Shown in pieces: positions 9,067 through 16,780 of a stretch of 40,934 nucleotides of DNA. Within the stretch, counting starts at the first letter, position 1. The number at the start of each line of letters is the position of its first letter. The notes under the pieces are model-generated. The model was not told the origin of the DNA and did no database searches. It saw nothing but the letters and a program-made list of their open reading frames with translations. Origin of the DNA: DASXRA01 sp036558905 (lineage in GTDB: Bacteria; Actinomycetota; Actinomycetes; Mycobacteriales; Jatrophihabitantaceae); the NCBI GenBank assembly GCA_036558905.1, contig DATBER010000160.1, positions 1 to 40,934 on the forward strand. The letters run 5' to 3'. Both the position numbers and the translations under genes were made by a program.

Positions 9067-10410
9067 ATGGCCGCGATCGACTCCTCGTCCCCCGCTCCGA
9101 CGATCGACTCGCCGCGCGGAAAAGCTCTGGCCGATGTCGCCGCGGCGGTGCTGCCCGGCGGCGTCAACTCGGCGACCCGGTACATCGGCGAGCCCTATGC
9201 GTTCGCGGCGGCCGACGGCGCCTGGGTGACGGATGTGGACGGCCGCCGGTACCTCGACTATCACGCCGCATTCGGCGCGATCCTGCTCGGCCACAACTCG
9301 CCGATCGTCAACGAGGCCGTGGCGTCGACCGTCGGCAACCTCGACCTGATGGGTATCGGCGTCACCGAGCTCGAGATCCAGCTGGCCCAGCGGGTGATCG
9401 ACGTCGTGCCCTCGGCCGAGATGACGATCTCGACGATGAGCGGGTCCGAGGCGGTGGCGCAGGCGGTGCGCCTCGCCCGGGCGGCGACCGGCCGCCGGTA
9501 CCTGGTGAAGGTGCAGGGCGGCTTCCACGGTTGGAACGGCTCGGTGGCCCGCAACGTCATCTCCGCGCCCGACAAGGCGTACGGCCGCGATCCGCTGTCG
9601 GCCGGCATCCTCGACGAGGTGGTCGACGGCACGCTGATCGCCGAGTTCAACGACCTGTCCTCGATCGAGGAGCTGTTCAGCCGCTACCCCGAGCAGATCG
9701 CCGCGGTGATCACGGAGCCGATCCCGCACAACGTCGGGGCGCTCGTGCCGACGCAGGAGTTCGTCACCGGGCTCCGGCGGCTCACCTCCGAGTACGGCGC
9801 GTTGCTCGTGTTCGACGAGGTGATCACCGGCTTCCGGCACGCGCTGGGCGGCTATCAGCAGGTCTGCGGCGTCACGCCCGACCTGACCACGTTCGGCAAG
9901 GGAATGGCCAACGGCCTGCCGATCGGCGGCCTGGCCGGGCGCCGCGACCTGATGGAGCGATTCGACGGCCGCAGCGGCGACGTGCTGCTCGCCGGCACGT
10001 TCAACGGCAACCCGCTCAGCTCGGTCGCGGCGATCGCCACCATCGACTACCTGCGGGTCAACCCCGACTTCTATACGCGCACGTACGCCCTCGGCGATCG
10101 CATGCGCGCCGGCCTGCAGACGATCGTCGACGAGCTCGGACTGCACGCGACGGTGGCCGGCTTCGGCGGCGTGTTCTGCCTGTACTTCGCCGACGGCCCC
10201 ATCCGGGGCTACCGTGACCTGCTGCGCAACAACGGCGAGGCCTACGTCACCTTTCACCGCCGGATGATCGAGGCCGGGCACCTGATGCTGCCGCTGGCCC
10301 TCAAGCGCAACCACATCTCGGGCGCGCACACCGAGCAGGACATCGACTCGACGCTGGACGCCGCCCGCACGGTGCTGAAGGGCATGCAGGCCGACGGCGT
10401 CACCCGCTGA
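9067..10410 (+). CDS. Class III aminotransferase, glutamate-1-semialdehyde aminomutase-like
   Basis: This is a PLP-dependent aminotransferase or aminomutase of 447 aa. The cofactor motif FDEVITGFR (Asp250) and the Schiff-base Lys278 in TTFGKGMANG are present, as is the phosphate-binding-region MSGSEA. It resembles HemL, but the neighbours are catabolic and no haem gene is nearby, so amino-group transfer on a sugar-derived or keto-acid substrate is more likely than haem synthesis. The ATG at 9067 has AAGG/GTGAG directly upstream, whereas the in-frame ATG at 9055 has no ribosome-binding site and would overlap the operator; 9067 is preferred. It is divergent to the oxidoreductase operon and faces its own TTGACA promoter. 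Confidence 0.9.
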   Translation: MAAIDSSSPAPTIDSPRGKALADVAAAVLPGGVNSATRYIGEPYAFAAADGAWVTDVDGRRYLDYHAAFGAILLGHNSPIVNEAVASTVGNLDLMGIGVTELEIQLAQRVIDVVPSAEMTISTMSGSEAVAQAVRLARAATGRRYLVKVQGGFHGWNGSVARNVISAPDKAYGRDPLSAGILDEVVDGTLIAEFNDLSSIEELFSRYPEQIAAVITEPIPHNVGALVPTQEFVTGLRRLTSEYGALLVFDEVITGFRHALGGYQQVCGVTPDLTTFGKGMANGLPIGGLAGRRDLMERFDGRSGDVLLAGTFNGNPLSSVAAIATIDYLRVNPDFYTRTYALGDRMRAGLQTIVDELGLHATVAGFGGVFCLYFADGPIRGYRDLLRNNGEAYVTFHRRMIEAGHLMLPLALKRNHISGAHTEQDIDSTLDAARTVLKGMQADGVTR

Positions 10411-10491
10411 CCTGGGCGCACTGACCACCCGGACCCACCCGGCCGAGAGCTCGGCTGCCCACTGCTTTGCCCCGCACCGGCGGGCCTTGAC

Positions 10492-10547
10492 CTTGATCAA
10501 CAGCAGAAGTCGGTCGTGGTAGTGGCCAACTTCTGCTGTTGATCAAG
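10492..10547. repeat. Palindromic element with 19-bp perfect arms, AT-rich
   Basis: The arms 10492-10510 and 10529-10547 are exact reverse complements around an 18-base loop. The arm CTTGATCAACAGCAGAAGT is far richer in A and T than its surroundings. It lies between convergent genes (aminotransferase ending 10410 and sialidase-fold protein ending 10565) and can act as a two-way terminator. Its composition suggests a dispersed palindromic repeat rather than a locally evolved hairpin. Confidence 0.75.
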
Positions 10548-10564
10548 AAGACGAAGCGCCGGCG

Positions 10565-12886
10565 TCACCCGGTCAGTGATCCCGGTGCGCCCAGCGCGGT
10601 CACGTTGATCTCATCGAAGCTGGCCTCCATGTTCACGGCCTTGTCGCCGTTGGTGGTGAACGTGAGGCCGTCGAAGCTGCTGACCGGGTTGGTGTGAATG
10701 GCCGTGTGGACGGCCACGCCGTTGATCGTCACCGTGGCCTGATCGGCGGTCGTGTCGATGCTGACCGGCATCAGCACCTCGTTGGCCGGCTGGGGAATCG
10801 CGCCGGTGCTGATGACCTGCCAGGCCGTGCCGTCCCACGCGGATAGGTTGAACTTGCCGGTGGTGAAGTTCGGCGTGAGCAGGAACCGGTACGCCGTTTG
10901 CTGCTTGCCGGCGGCGTCCTTGCCGTTGACGTCCCAGATGATGCCGGCGCCGTACCCCTCGCCGGAGTAGGCGAACGACGCGTGCTGTTCTGGGACGGAA
11001 GGCGTCGGCAGGGTCGCGGTGGCCTCGGAGTCGGGGTCCATGTCGACGAGGATCATGCGCTTCTCCGAGTGCCAGCCCGGGAAGAGATAGTCGGCCACCG
11101 TGGCGTACCGCGTGCTGGTGAAGCCGCGCGGCGTGGCGTTCGGGGCGTCGTTCTCGAACGTCCACGTGTCCGGGCTGTACAGCTCGAGCTCGGTGATCGC
11201 CGTCGCCCGCTGGTCGGTCGGCGTCACCCGGACGTAGCGCGCCGTCACGGTCGGGAACGTGTAGTAGCGCATCGCGTAGTCGACGGTGTTGCGGATCTTG
11301 ACGATGGGACGGCCCCACCGCTTGCCGTCCAGCGACGTCTGGATGTTCACCGACTGGCTCAGGCCGTTGCCGAGCATCAGCCCGATCTGGTTGATGTTGC
11401 GGGGCTGGTCGAGCCGGATGGTGAACGACGAGCCGGGCTGCAGGAACGCGGCCGAGTTCACGCCGGTGGACCCGTCGATCGCGCCGGCCAGCCGGGCCTC
11501 GGGCGCCTGCGGGTCGGCCGGACGAGCCTGGCCGGTCAGCTGGACGTCGCCGCTGAGATAGCGGGTCATCAGGTCGATCTTGCCGGCGCCGCCCTTGACC
11601 GCGTCGATGCGGCGGACGAACACCTTCGTGTCCTGCCCGTACTCGCGGCATAGGTAGATGGTGTGGCAGGTGTCGCCCCAGTACAGCGCGTAGTTCGTGC
11701 CGACCGGCTGGATCGTCGTGTTGCCGCTCGAGCCGTGGTAGCGACCCGGGTCGGTGTTCGTGACCGGGTTGGCGAACACGGTGTCACCCTTGTCCCACGT
11801 CCGGCCGGTGCCGTCCCAGTTGATCAATACGGTGTTGTCCGGTCGGCCGTACGAGGCCATCAGGGCGCCGTTCGGCATCAGCACGACGTTCGGGTCGGCG
11901 CCGGCGTTGGGCAGCCCGTCGGGTGCGGCCAGTTCGGTCAGCGGGCTCCACGTCGCGCCGTCGTCGGTCGAGAAGGCTTGTAGCAACGGGTAGAGCTGCA
12001 ACAGCCCGGACGGCGAACCGTTCTCGCGGAACAGGCCGATCAGGCGTCCGTCCGTCGTGCGGGCCATGGCCATCTCGTTGATGCCACGCGGACCGTGGAT
12101 CACCGAGCGCACGGCCCAGTTGTGCCCGCCGTCCGAACTCTGGAACACCAGGCTGACTCCTTCGCCGGTCGCCTTGATCGCGCCGTACCCGGTCATCAGC
12201 AGCTGGCCGTCGCCCAGCTCCATCAGGGTGCGCTGCACGCGGATCCAGCCGAGCGGCGTGGCCGGCTGGGCCACCGGTGCGTCCCACGCCGTCCAGCTGC
12301 GCCCGACGTCCGAGCTCGATCCCATGCGGATGCCCAGTCCGGTCGGGCTCTGCGTCGCGGCGGTGAACTGCGCGGTGAGAATCCGGCCGTCGCGCAGCCG
12401 GGTCGAGGTGGTCAGGTCGAACCCGTCGAACATCTTGCCGTCCAGGTCGTCCGTGAACGCCAGCCCGTTCTGCTCCGAGACGCCGGCGCCGATGTCCTGC
12501 GGGGCGGTCGCATCGTCGTAGTGGCGCGACCAGGTCGACAGGACACGCTTGGCCGTCGTGCCCGCACAGGGCATGCGCCGCAACGCCGTCGGCTGGCTCT
12601 GGCAGTACGCGTCGGACAGCACCTGGTCGGTGGCGAAGCCGACGCCCCACGTGCCGAGCTGGCCGGGCGCCGGATTCCACGGGCTCCACATGTCCCCGAG
12701 CGACAGCACGTCCGCGTTCGGGTCGGCCCCGTTGACCGGCGGCGGCACCGACGTGGACGGACTCGCACCGGCCAACGTCGACACGGTGATCGCCGCGACC
12801 GCGGCCACCGCGGACATCGCCAATAGCCGGGTGCGACTCGGCGTCCTTCCGGTCAGCACGATCGGTGACTGGAGACGGATTCCCAT
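10565..12886 (-). CDS. Secreted sialidase-fold (BNR/Asp-box) protein with F5/8 C-like module
   Basis: This is an exported protein of 773 aa. A twin-Arg-free signal peptide (about residues 1-42, ending near TLAGAS) leads into a beta-propeller with three Asp-boxes: SSDVGRSW (about 191-198), SSDGGHNW (250-257) and STDDGATW (306-313). Residues about 450-580 look like a discoidin/F5-8 type C carbohydrate-binding module, and a lectin-like C-terminal domain follows (MEASFDEINV near the end). The usual sialidase FRIP motif is not seen, so it is probably a sialidase-superfamily glycosidase or binding protein with a different sugar target. It is the last gene of the reverse operon 15117-10565, 21 bases after the dehydrogenase, which ties extracellular glycan attack to the intracellular pathway. 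Confidence 0.82.
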   Translation of the reverse strand: MGIRLQSPIVLTGRTPSRTRLLAMSAVAAVAAITVSTLAGASPSTSVPPPVNGADPNADVLSLGDMWSPWNPAPGQLGTWGVGFATDQVLSDAYCQSQPTALRRMPCAGTTAKRVLSTWSRHYDDATAPQDIGAGVSEQNGLAFTDDLDGKMFDGFDLTTSTRLRDGRILTAQFTAATQSPTGLGIRMGSSSDVGRSWTAWDAPVAQPATPLGWIRVQRTLMELGDGQLLMTGYGAIKATGEGVSLVFQSSDGGHNWAVRSVIHGPRGINEMAMARTTDGRLIGLFRENGSPSGLLQLYPLLQAFSTDDGATWSPLTELAAPDGLPNAGADPNVVLMPNGALMASYGRPDNTVLINWDGTGRTWDKGDTVFANPVTNTDPGRYHGSSGNTTIQPVGTNYALYWGDTCHTIYLCREYGQDTKVFVRRIDAVKGGAGKIDLMTRYLSGDVQLTGQARPADPQAPEARLAGAIDGSTGVNSAAFLQPGSSFTIRLDQPRNINQIGLMLGNGLSQSVNIQTSLDGKRWGRPIVKIRNTVDYAMRYYTFPTVTARYVRVTPTDQRATAITELELYSPDTWTFENDAPNATPRGFTSTRYATVADYLFPGWHSEKRMILVDMDPDSEATATLPTPSVPEQHASFAYSGEGYGAGIIWDVNGKDAAGKQQTAYRFLLTPNFTTGKFNLSAWDGTAWQVISTGAIPQPANEVLMPVSIDTTADQATVTINGVAVHTAIHTNPVSSFDGLTFTTNGDKAVNMEASFDEINVTALGAPGSLTG

Positions 12887-12907
12887 GGCGACGGTCCCTT
12901 CGGCGGA

Positions 12908-13906
12908 TCAGAGTTCGAGGTCGGAGCGGTCGATCCGGTTGAGCAACGGCGCGCCGTCGAGATAACGGCGCAGGTTTCGGGTGAACAGGTCCCAGATCCG
13001 TTCGCGGAAGTAGGTGCTGCCGCTCGACCCCGACACATGCGGAGACACGATCGTGTTGGGCAGGTCCCAGAACGGGTCGTCCGCCGGCAGCGGCGAGCGG
13101 TAGTGAACGTCGAGGGCGGCGCCGGCGATCGTCCCGCCGCGCAGGGCTTCGACCAGGGCGGCCTCGTCGACGACGTGCGCCCGCGCCGGGTTGAGCAACA
13201 CCGCGTGCCGGGGCAGTTCGGCCAGGGCGTCACGATCGAGGAAGCCCCGCGTGGCACTCGTCGCCGGCGTGGTCACGACCAGGTAGTCCAGGCCGGCGAG
13301 GAACTCGGCCCGCTGCTGGCGGGTGAACGTACGCTCGGGTACGGGCGACGGCCCGGCCGGATAAGGGTGATAGCGCAGGTCGCGCGCGCCCGGCCGGAAC
13401 CGCGACAGCACCCACACCTCGACGCCCAGCGCCTGGCAGCGACGGGCCAGCTCCTGGCCGATGTTGCCGTAGCCGAAGATGCCGACGCGCCGGCCGTGCA
13501 GCTCGGCCTGGAAGCGCGCGTCGCGGTCCCACCGGTGTGCGCGCTGTCCGGCCAGCAGGCCGACGAGGTCACGCTCGAAGGCCAGCATCATCAGCACGCA
13601 CCACTCGGCGATCGGGATGTCGTTGACGCCGCTGGCGTTGCACACGCGCACGTCGGCCGGCAGCTTCGCCCCGTTGTACTGCCCGTACCCGTGCGAGCCG
13701 AGCTGGATCCACCGCAACGCCGGCGCCTCCGCGATGTTCGTCGGCGGCTGGTCGGCGAACAGGATCTCGGTGTGCGCGGCCTGATCCGGTGTCAGCGCGT
13801 GATCCGGGCCGAACGGGTCGATCACTTCGATCGTCGCGGCCGGTGCGATCTCCCGGCAGCGTTCGAGGCCGGCCGGCTCGACCGGTTGGGCGATCAGGAT
13901 GCTCAC
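12908..13906 (-). CDS. D-isomer-specific 2-hydroxyacid dehydrogenase, catalytic Glu replaced
   Basis: This is a cytoplasmic NAD(P)-binding protein of 332 aa with the D-2-hydroxyacid dehydrogenase fold. The cofactor motif GYGNIG is at 145-150. The catalytic Arg242 (NPARAHVVDE) and His290 (VSPHVSG) are present. The residue 29 after the Arg, normally the Glu of the EPLP motif, is Ser271 here (HYRSPLP), so the catalytic triad is incomplete. The GTG start at 13906 overlaps the stop of the enolase-type gene (13903-13906). It may act with altered chemistry or on a substrate that supplies the missing group; this is inference. Confidence 0.9.
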   Translation of the reverse strand: MSILIAQPVEPAGLERCREIAPAATIEVIDPFGPDHALTPDQAAHTEILFADQPPTNIAEAPALRWIQLGSHGYGQYNGAKLPADVRVCNASGVNDIPIAEWCVLMMLAFERDLVGLLAGQRAHRWDRDARFQAELHGRRVGIFGYGNIGQELARRCQALGVEVWVLSRFRPGARDLRYHPYPAGPSPVPERTFTRQQRAEFLAGLDYLVVTTPATSATRGFLDRDALAELPRHAVLLNPARAHVVDEAALVEALRGGTIAGAALDVHYRSPLPADDPFWDLPNTIVSPHVSGSSGSTYFRERIWDLFTRNLRRYLDGAPLLNRIDRSDLEL

Positions 13907-15117
13907 GTCGTCAACGTCTTGCCGGGCACGCTGGAGAACTCCTCCAGGCCGGGAACGAACGGGAAGCGCTCCTTCGTCTCGTCGGTCAGCTCGATGCCCA
14001 GCCCGGGGGCCCGCGGCGGGCGCACGTATCCGTTCTCGATGACCAGGTTGTCGCCGCAGAGCCGGGTGTGCAGCTCGCCCGGATCTGGGATCGCCTCGAC
14101 GACCACCGTGGCCGCCGTGGCGAACGCGGCGTGCAGGTTCTGCATGACGCCGCCGCCGCCGCTCCAGCAGTGCGATGCGACACCGGCCCCGCCGGCCGCC
14201 GCCTGCTGGCCGACCGCGACGAAGTCGGCCAGGCCGAGCCAGGCCGCGTCGGGCTGGGCGATGTCGAACGCGCCGCGCGAGGTCCACAGCCGGAACTCGT
14301 CGGCCGACGTCAGCTGCTCCCCGCCGGCGATCGGCATGCTGGTAGAGCCGCGCAGCTGCGCATACTCGTCGGGATCGTCGTAGGCCAGCGGCTCCTCGAA
14401 GAACAGCAGGTCGTACTTCGCGAGCGCCTCCAGTGCGGCGGTGGCCGTCTCGACGTCCCACCGGTCGACGCCGCTGCGATGGCCCATGTGCCCGTCGAGG
14501 GCGACGGCGATGTCCGGGCCGAGATGCGCGCGCATCATCTCCAGCTTGTCCAGCTCGACCTGGGCGGCCGCCTCCGGACTAGCCGGCGCGTCAACGCCGA
14601 GATAGCCGGTGGCGACCTTCAGTGCGGTGAAGCCGAGCTCGACGTAGCGGTCGAGCTTGCGCCGGAAGTCGTCGGCCGGTTGCAGCGACGGACCGCCAGT
14701 GGCGTACGCGCGCAGCCGCTCGTGCTGCGCACCGCCGAGCAGCTCGTACACCGGGACGCCGGCCGCCTTCCCGGCGATGTCCCACAGCGCGGCTTCGACG
14801 GCGGACAGGATCGCGGCGCCCACGCCCACGCGCGCCCAGTACCCGATGCAGCGGCGCATCCGATGCGTGAGCACCCCGACGTCGATGGCGTCGGTGGCGA
14901 AATCCGCGGCGAGCAAGATCGGCCGGACGTAGTCGACGACCGGCGCGACGAGTTCGGGCGCGAAGTAGCCGGCGTAGGTTTCACCCACGCCGACCACGCC
15001 GCTGTCGGTGTGGATCTCGACCAGCGCCACGCTGCGCAGCCGCTTAGCGACGGTGATCCATCGGTCATTGCTGGCCGGTCCGGAGAGCAATACCGGCTCG
15101 ACGCTGGTGATGCGCAC
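13903..15117 (-). CDS. Enolase-superfamily protein (mandelate racemase/sugar-acid dehydratase-like)
   Basis: This is a 404-aa barrel enzyme that would abstract the proton alpha to a carboxylate, typically dehydrating a sugar acid. Metal ligands Asp208 (ALDGHMG), Glu241 (FFEEPL) and Glu267 (AGGEQL) are in order, and the Asp290/His316 base pair is visible (AQPDAAW, ASHCWSGG). The usual KxK base motif reads LKVA: Lys167 is kept but the second Lys is Ala169. The GTG at 15117 is preferred because GGGGGA lies about 9 bases upstream; the GTG at 15126 would sit directly against that site. It is the first gene of the operon that includes the dehydrogenase and the secreted propeller protein. Confidence 0.9.
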   Translation of the reverse strand: MRITSVEPVLLSGPASNDRWITVAKRLRSVALVEIHTDSGVVGVGETYAGYFAPELVAPVVDYVRPILLAADFATDAIDVGVLTHRMRRCIGYWARVGVGAAILSAVEAALWDIAGKAAGVPVYELLGGAQHERLRAYATGGPSLQPADDFRRKLDRYVELGFTALKVATGYLGVDAPASPEAAAQVELDKLEMMRAHLGPDIAVALDGHMGHRSGVDRWDVETATAALEALAKYDLLFFEEPLAYDDPDEYAQLRGSTSMPIAGGEQLTSADEFRLWTSRGAFDIAQPDAAWLGLADFVAVGQQAAAGGAGVASHCWSGGGGVMQNLHAAFATAATVVVEAIPDPGELHTRLCGDNLVIENGYVRPPRAPGLGIELTDETKERFPFVPGLEEFSSVPGKTLTT

Positions 15118-15155
15118 GCGCGTCACTCCCCCATCGAGTGTTCGGTCGGGTCAGC

Positions 15156-15182
15156 GTCGTATGGAATGACTTGCCATGTCAA
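15156..15182 (-). promoter_or_regulatory. Promoter of the enolase-type operon
   Basis: On the reverse strand TTGACA (15182-15177) is followed 15 bases later by TACGAC (15161-15156). The spacer is short, and the operator-like element 15162-15176 fills it exactly. The short spacer leaves the -10 assignment uncertain. Confidence 0.4.
15162..15176. promoter_or_regulatory. IclR-box-like operator in the enolase-type promoter
   Basis: The sequence TGGAA-TGACT-TGCCA has one mismatch to the palindrome TGGAA-N5-TTCCA. It lies between the proposed -35 and -10 of the reverse operon starting at 15117. Confidence 0.6.
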
Positions 15183-15193
15183 GGCTTCAGCTA

Positions 15194-15222
15194 TTGACGG
15201 CACCCACCCGCATCCGTACGTT
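15194..15222 (+). promoter_or_regulatory. Promoter of the PIG-L-family gene
   Basis: TTGACG (15194-15199) is followed after 17 bases by TACGTT (15217-15222). The predicted start of transcription is at about 15229, upstream of the operator-like element at 15238-15252 and the gene start at 15274. Confidence 0.55.
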
Positions 15223-15237
15223 GTGACGTCAACGTGA

Positions 15238-15252
15238 TGGAATCGCGTTTCA
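15238..15252. promoter_or_regulatory. IclR-box-like operator upstream of the PIG-L gene
   Basis: The sequence TGGAATCGCGTTTCA has one mismatch in the right arm. It shares TGGAAT, CGTT and a trailing TAT with the perfect copy at 9037-9051. It sits between the predicted transcription start and the ATG. Confidence 0.65.
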
Positions 15253-15273
15253 TATCACAGAGGCGGCCGTGCC

Positions 15274-16119
15274 ATGAAGGTCATGACGATCTACGCCCAC
15301 CCGGCGGACACGATCACCAACTGCGGCGGCACCCTGGCCCGGCACGCCGACGCCGGCGACGACGTCGTGGCGCTGATCCTTACCCACGGCGGGCGCATCC
15401 ACCCGAACAGCTACGCCGAGGAGTGGCGCAAGGACGACCCCGATCCGGAAGTCACCGGGGCCGGCCTGGACGACGTCGTCGCCAACAAGAAGCACGAGCT
15501 GGAGCGGGCCGCCGACATCGTCGGCATCGGCAAGCTGCTGACCCTCGACCTCGACGACGCGATGTCCACGGTGCACGAGGACGTCGTCGACCGGGTGGCC
15601 GAAGCGGTGGCAGCCGAGCAGCCGGACGTCGTCATCTGCGACTACCCGCTCAACCCGGCGCTGACCGCCAACCCGCACATCGCGGCGACCATGACGGTGC
15701 TGGCCGGCATCGGCCGGGCCAGCATCTTCCTGAAGAACCTGGACGGGCGAGCCGAGGTCAACGTCAAGCAGGTGTTCTTCACGTCGTTGCCGGTACACAC
15801 CGGCGACGGGCTGAGCCTGTACGGCGTGCGCAACGACCTGTTCATCGACATCACGCCGGTCGTCGGCCGCAAGGTCGCCGCGATGGACTGCTTCGCCAGC
15901 CAGGGGTACGCCGGGCTGTTCGCCCGCAAGCTGATCGAGTCCAACAACGGCGAGTTCGGCCGGGTGGCCGGGGTCAACTTCGCCGAGGCGTACAGCCGGA
16001 TGCGCAACGAGACCCACTCGCTGTTGCCGGTCACTGCCGCGGCGATGACCGACGACCCGCTGACCCGGCACCTGACGTACTCCGAGATCGACATCCGCTC
16101 GACTTATCCGTGGCGCTGA
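15274..16119 (+). CDS. PIG-L family (LmbE-like) protein with altered AHPDD motif
   Basis: This is a 281-aa cytoplasmic protein of the PIG-L/LmbE group, whose members are zinc-dependent de-N-acetylases of GlcNAc-type substrates (for example MshB). The N-terminal zinc motif reads AHPADT: His9 and Asp12 are kept, but the first Asp, normally the general base, is Ala11. The third zinc ligand is likely His135 (NPHIAATM). It is therefore either a subgroup using another base or an inactive or binding protein. It is alone on its transcript, divergent to the enolase-type operon and under the same operator type. A GAGG lies about 12 bases before the ATG. Confidence 0.85.
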   Translation: MKVMTIYAHPADTITNCGGTLARHADAGDDVVALILTHGGRIHPNSYAEEWRKDDPDPEVTGAGLDDVVANKKHELERAADIVGIGKLLTLDLDDAMSTVHEDVVDRVAEAVAAEQPDVVICDYPLNPALTANPHIAATMTVLAGIGRASIFLKNLDGRAEVNVKQVFFTSLPVHTGDGLSLYGVRNDLFIDITPVVGRKVAAMDCFASQGYAGLFARKLIESNNGEFGRVAGVNFAEAYSRMRNETHSLLPVTAAAMTDDPLTRHLTYSEIDIRSTYPWR

Positions 16120-16196
16120 CCGGGCACACGTTCACCTCGTCGGGCACGGCGTCCAGTCAGGACACGTTCGTGATCGACGACGTCAGCCAGAGCTGA
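16110..16196 (+). pseudogene. C-terminal remnant of a carbohydrate-binding module (probable)
   Basis: In the frame shifted relative to the PIG-L gene, the last 28 codons read like the end of a galactose-binding-like beta-sandwich: HTFTSSGTASSQ followed by DTFVIDDVSQS and a stop at 16194-16196. Such FxIDDVSL-type endings are common in secreted glycosidases. No body of that gene precedes it, because the upstream sequence is the PIG-L coding region. It is probably the 3' scar of a deleted glycosidase gene. Confidence 0.4.
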
Positions 16197-16202
16197 CCCG
16201 AA

Positions 16203-16616
16203 TTACGCCGAAGGGCCGATAAGAGCGCGCGACACGTCGCCGATGTCGATGATGCCGACGACGCTGCCGTGGTCGACCACCGGCAGGTGCCGGAACCGGC
16301 CGTCGGCCATCGACTTGGCCGCCGTCTGGATGGTCGTCGACTCCTCGCACACGACGGGGCTGCTCGTCATCAGCTCGCGGATTCGGACATCGTTCACATC
16401 CCGGCCGTCCGCGACGACCTGGACGATGTCGGCCTCGGTGAGGATGCCGATGGGGCGCTTGGTCTGGACGTTGTCGATGACTACGACCGCCGTCGCGCCG
16501 TCCTTCTTCATCAGGTAGGCGGCTGCGGCGACGTGGGCGTCCTGCTCGACGGTGGTCACCGCCGGGCGCATCACCTGGGCGACAGTCATCGGCGTCTGGG
16601 CGGAGGTTTCCGACAT
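16203..16616 (-). CDS. CBS-domain pair protein
   Basis: This is a 137-aa cytoplasmic protein made almost wholly of two CBS motifs: about residues 10-65 (VAQVMRPAVTTVEQDAHVA to GILTEADI) and about 78-133 (IRELMTSSPVVCEE to VVGIIDIGDVSRAL). Such stand-alone Bateman modules bind adenine nucleotides and act as energy sensors or partner-protein regulators. The ATG at 16616 gives the usual compact length; an in-frame GTG at 16652 would add 12 residues. No functional partner is adjacent. Confidence 0.88.
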   Translation of the reverse strand: MSETSAQTPMTVAQVMRPAVTTVEQDAHVAAAAYLMKKDGATAVVVIDNVQTKRPIGILTEADIVQVVADGRDVNDVRIRELMTSSPVVCEESTTIQTAAKSMADGRFRHLPVVDHGSVVGIIDIGDVSRALIGPSA

Positions 16617-16780
16617 GGCTGCTCTGTTTCCGGGATCCGGCACGATCCCCACGAGTCCGATCCGGCGTGGTCAACTTCCGAGCATGGTCGGTCGGGCTCG
16701 GAGTTGTCCATGGCCGTCCGGCCGACCCTTCGTCATGGAGTGCTGTGCCGCTCCCCGTGGAGGAGACCCGACCGGCCGAG

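Noticed and set aside
9067..10410. Calling the aminotransferase hemL
   Set aside because: No other haem gene is present and the gene shares operator and setting with catabolic genes; HemL-like similarity is common to many class III enzymes.
8935..10500. 521-codon reverse frame opposite the aminotransferase
   Set aside because: No recognisable motif; the forward aminotransferase has complete PLP motifs.
12868..12884. Further TGGAG-N5-TTCCC element at the start of the propeller gene
   Set aside because: It differs at both outer bases, lies inside coding sequence and has no promoter beside it.
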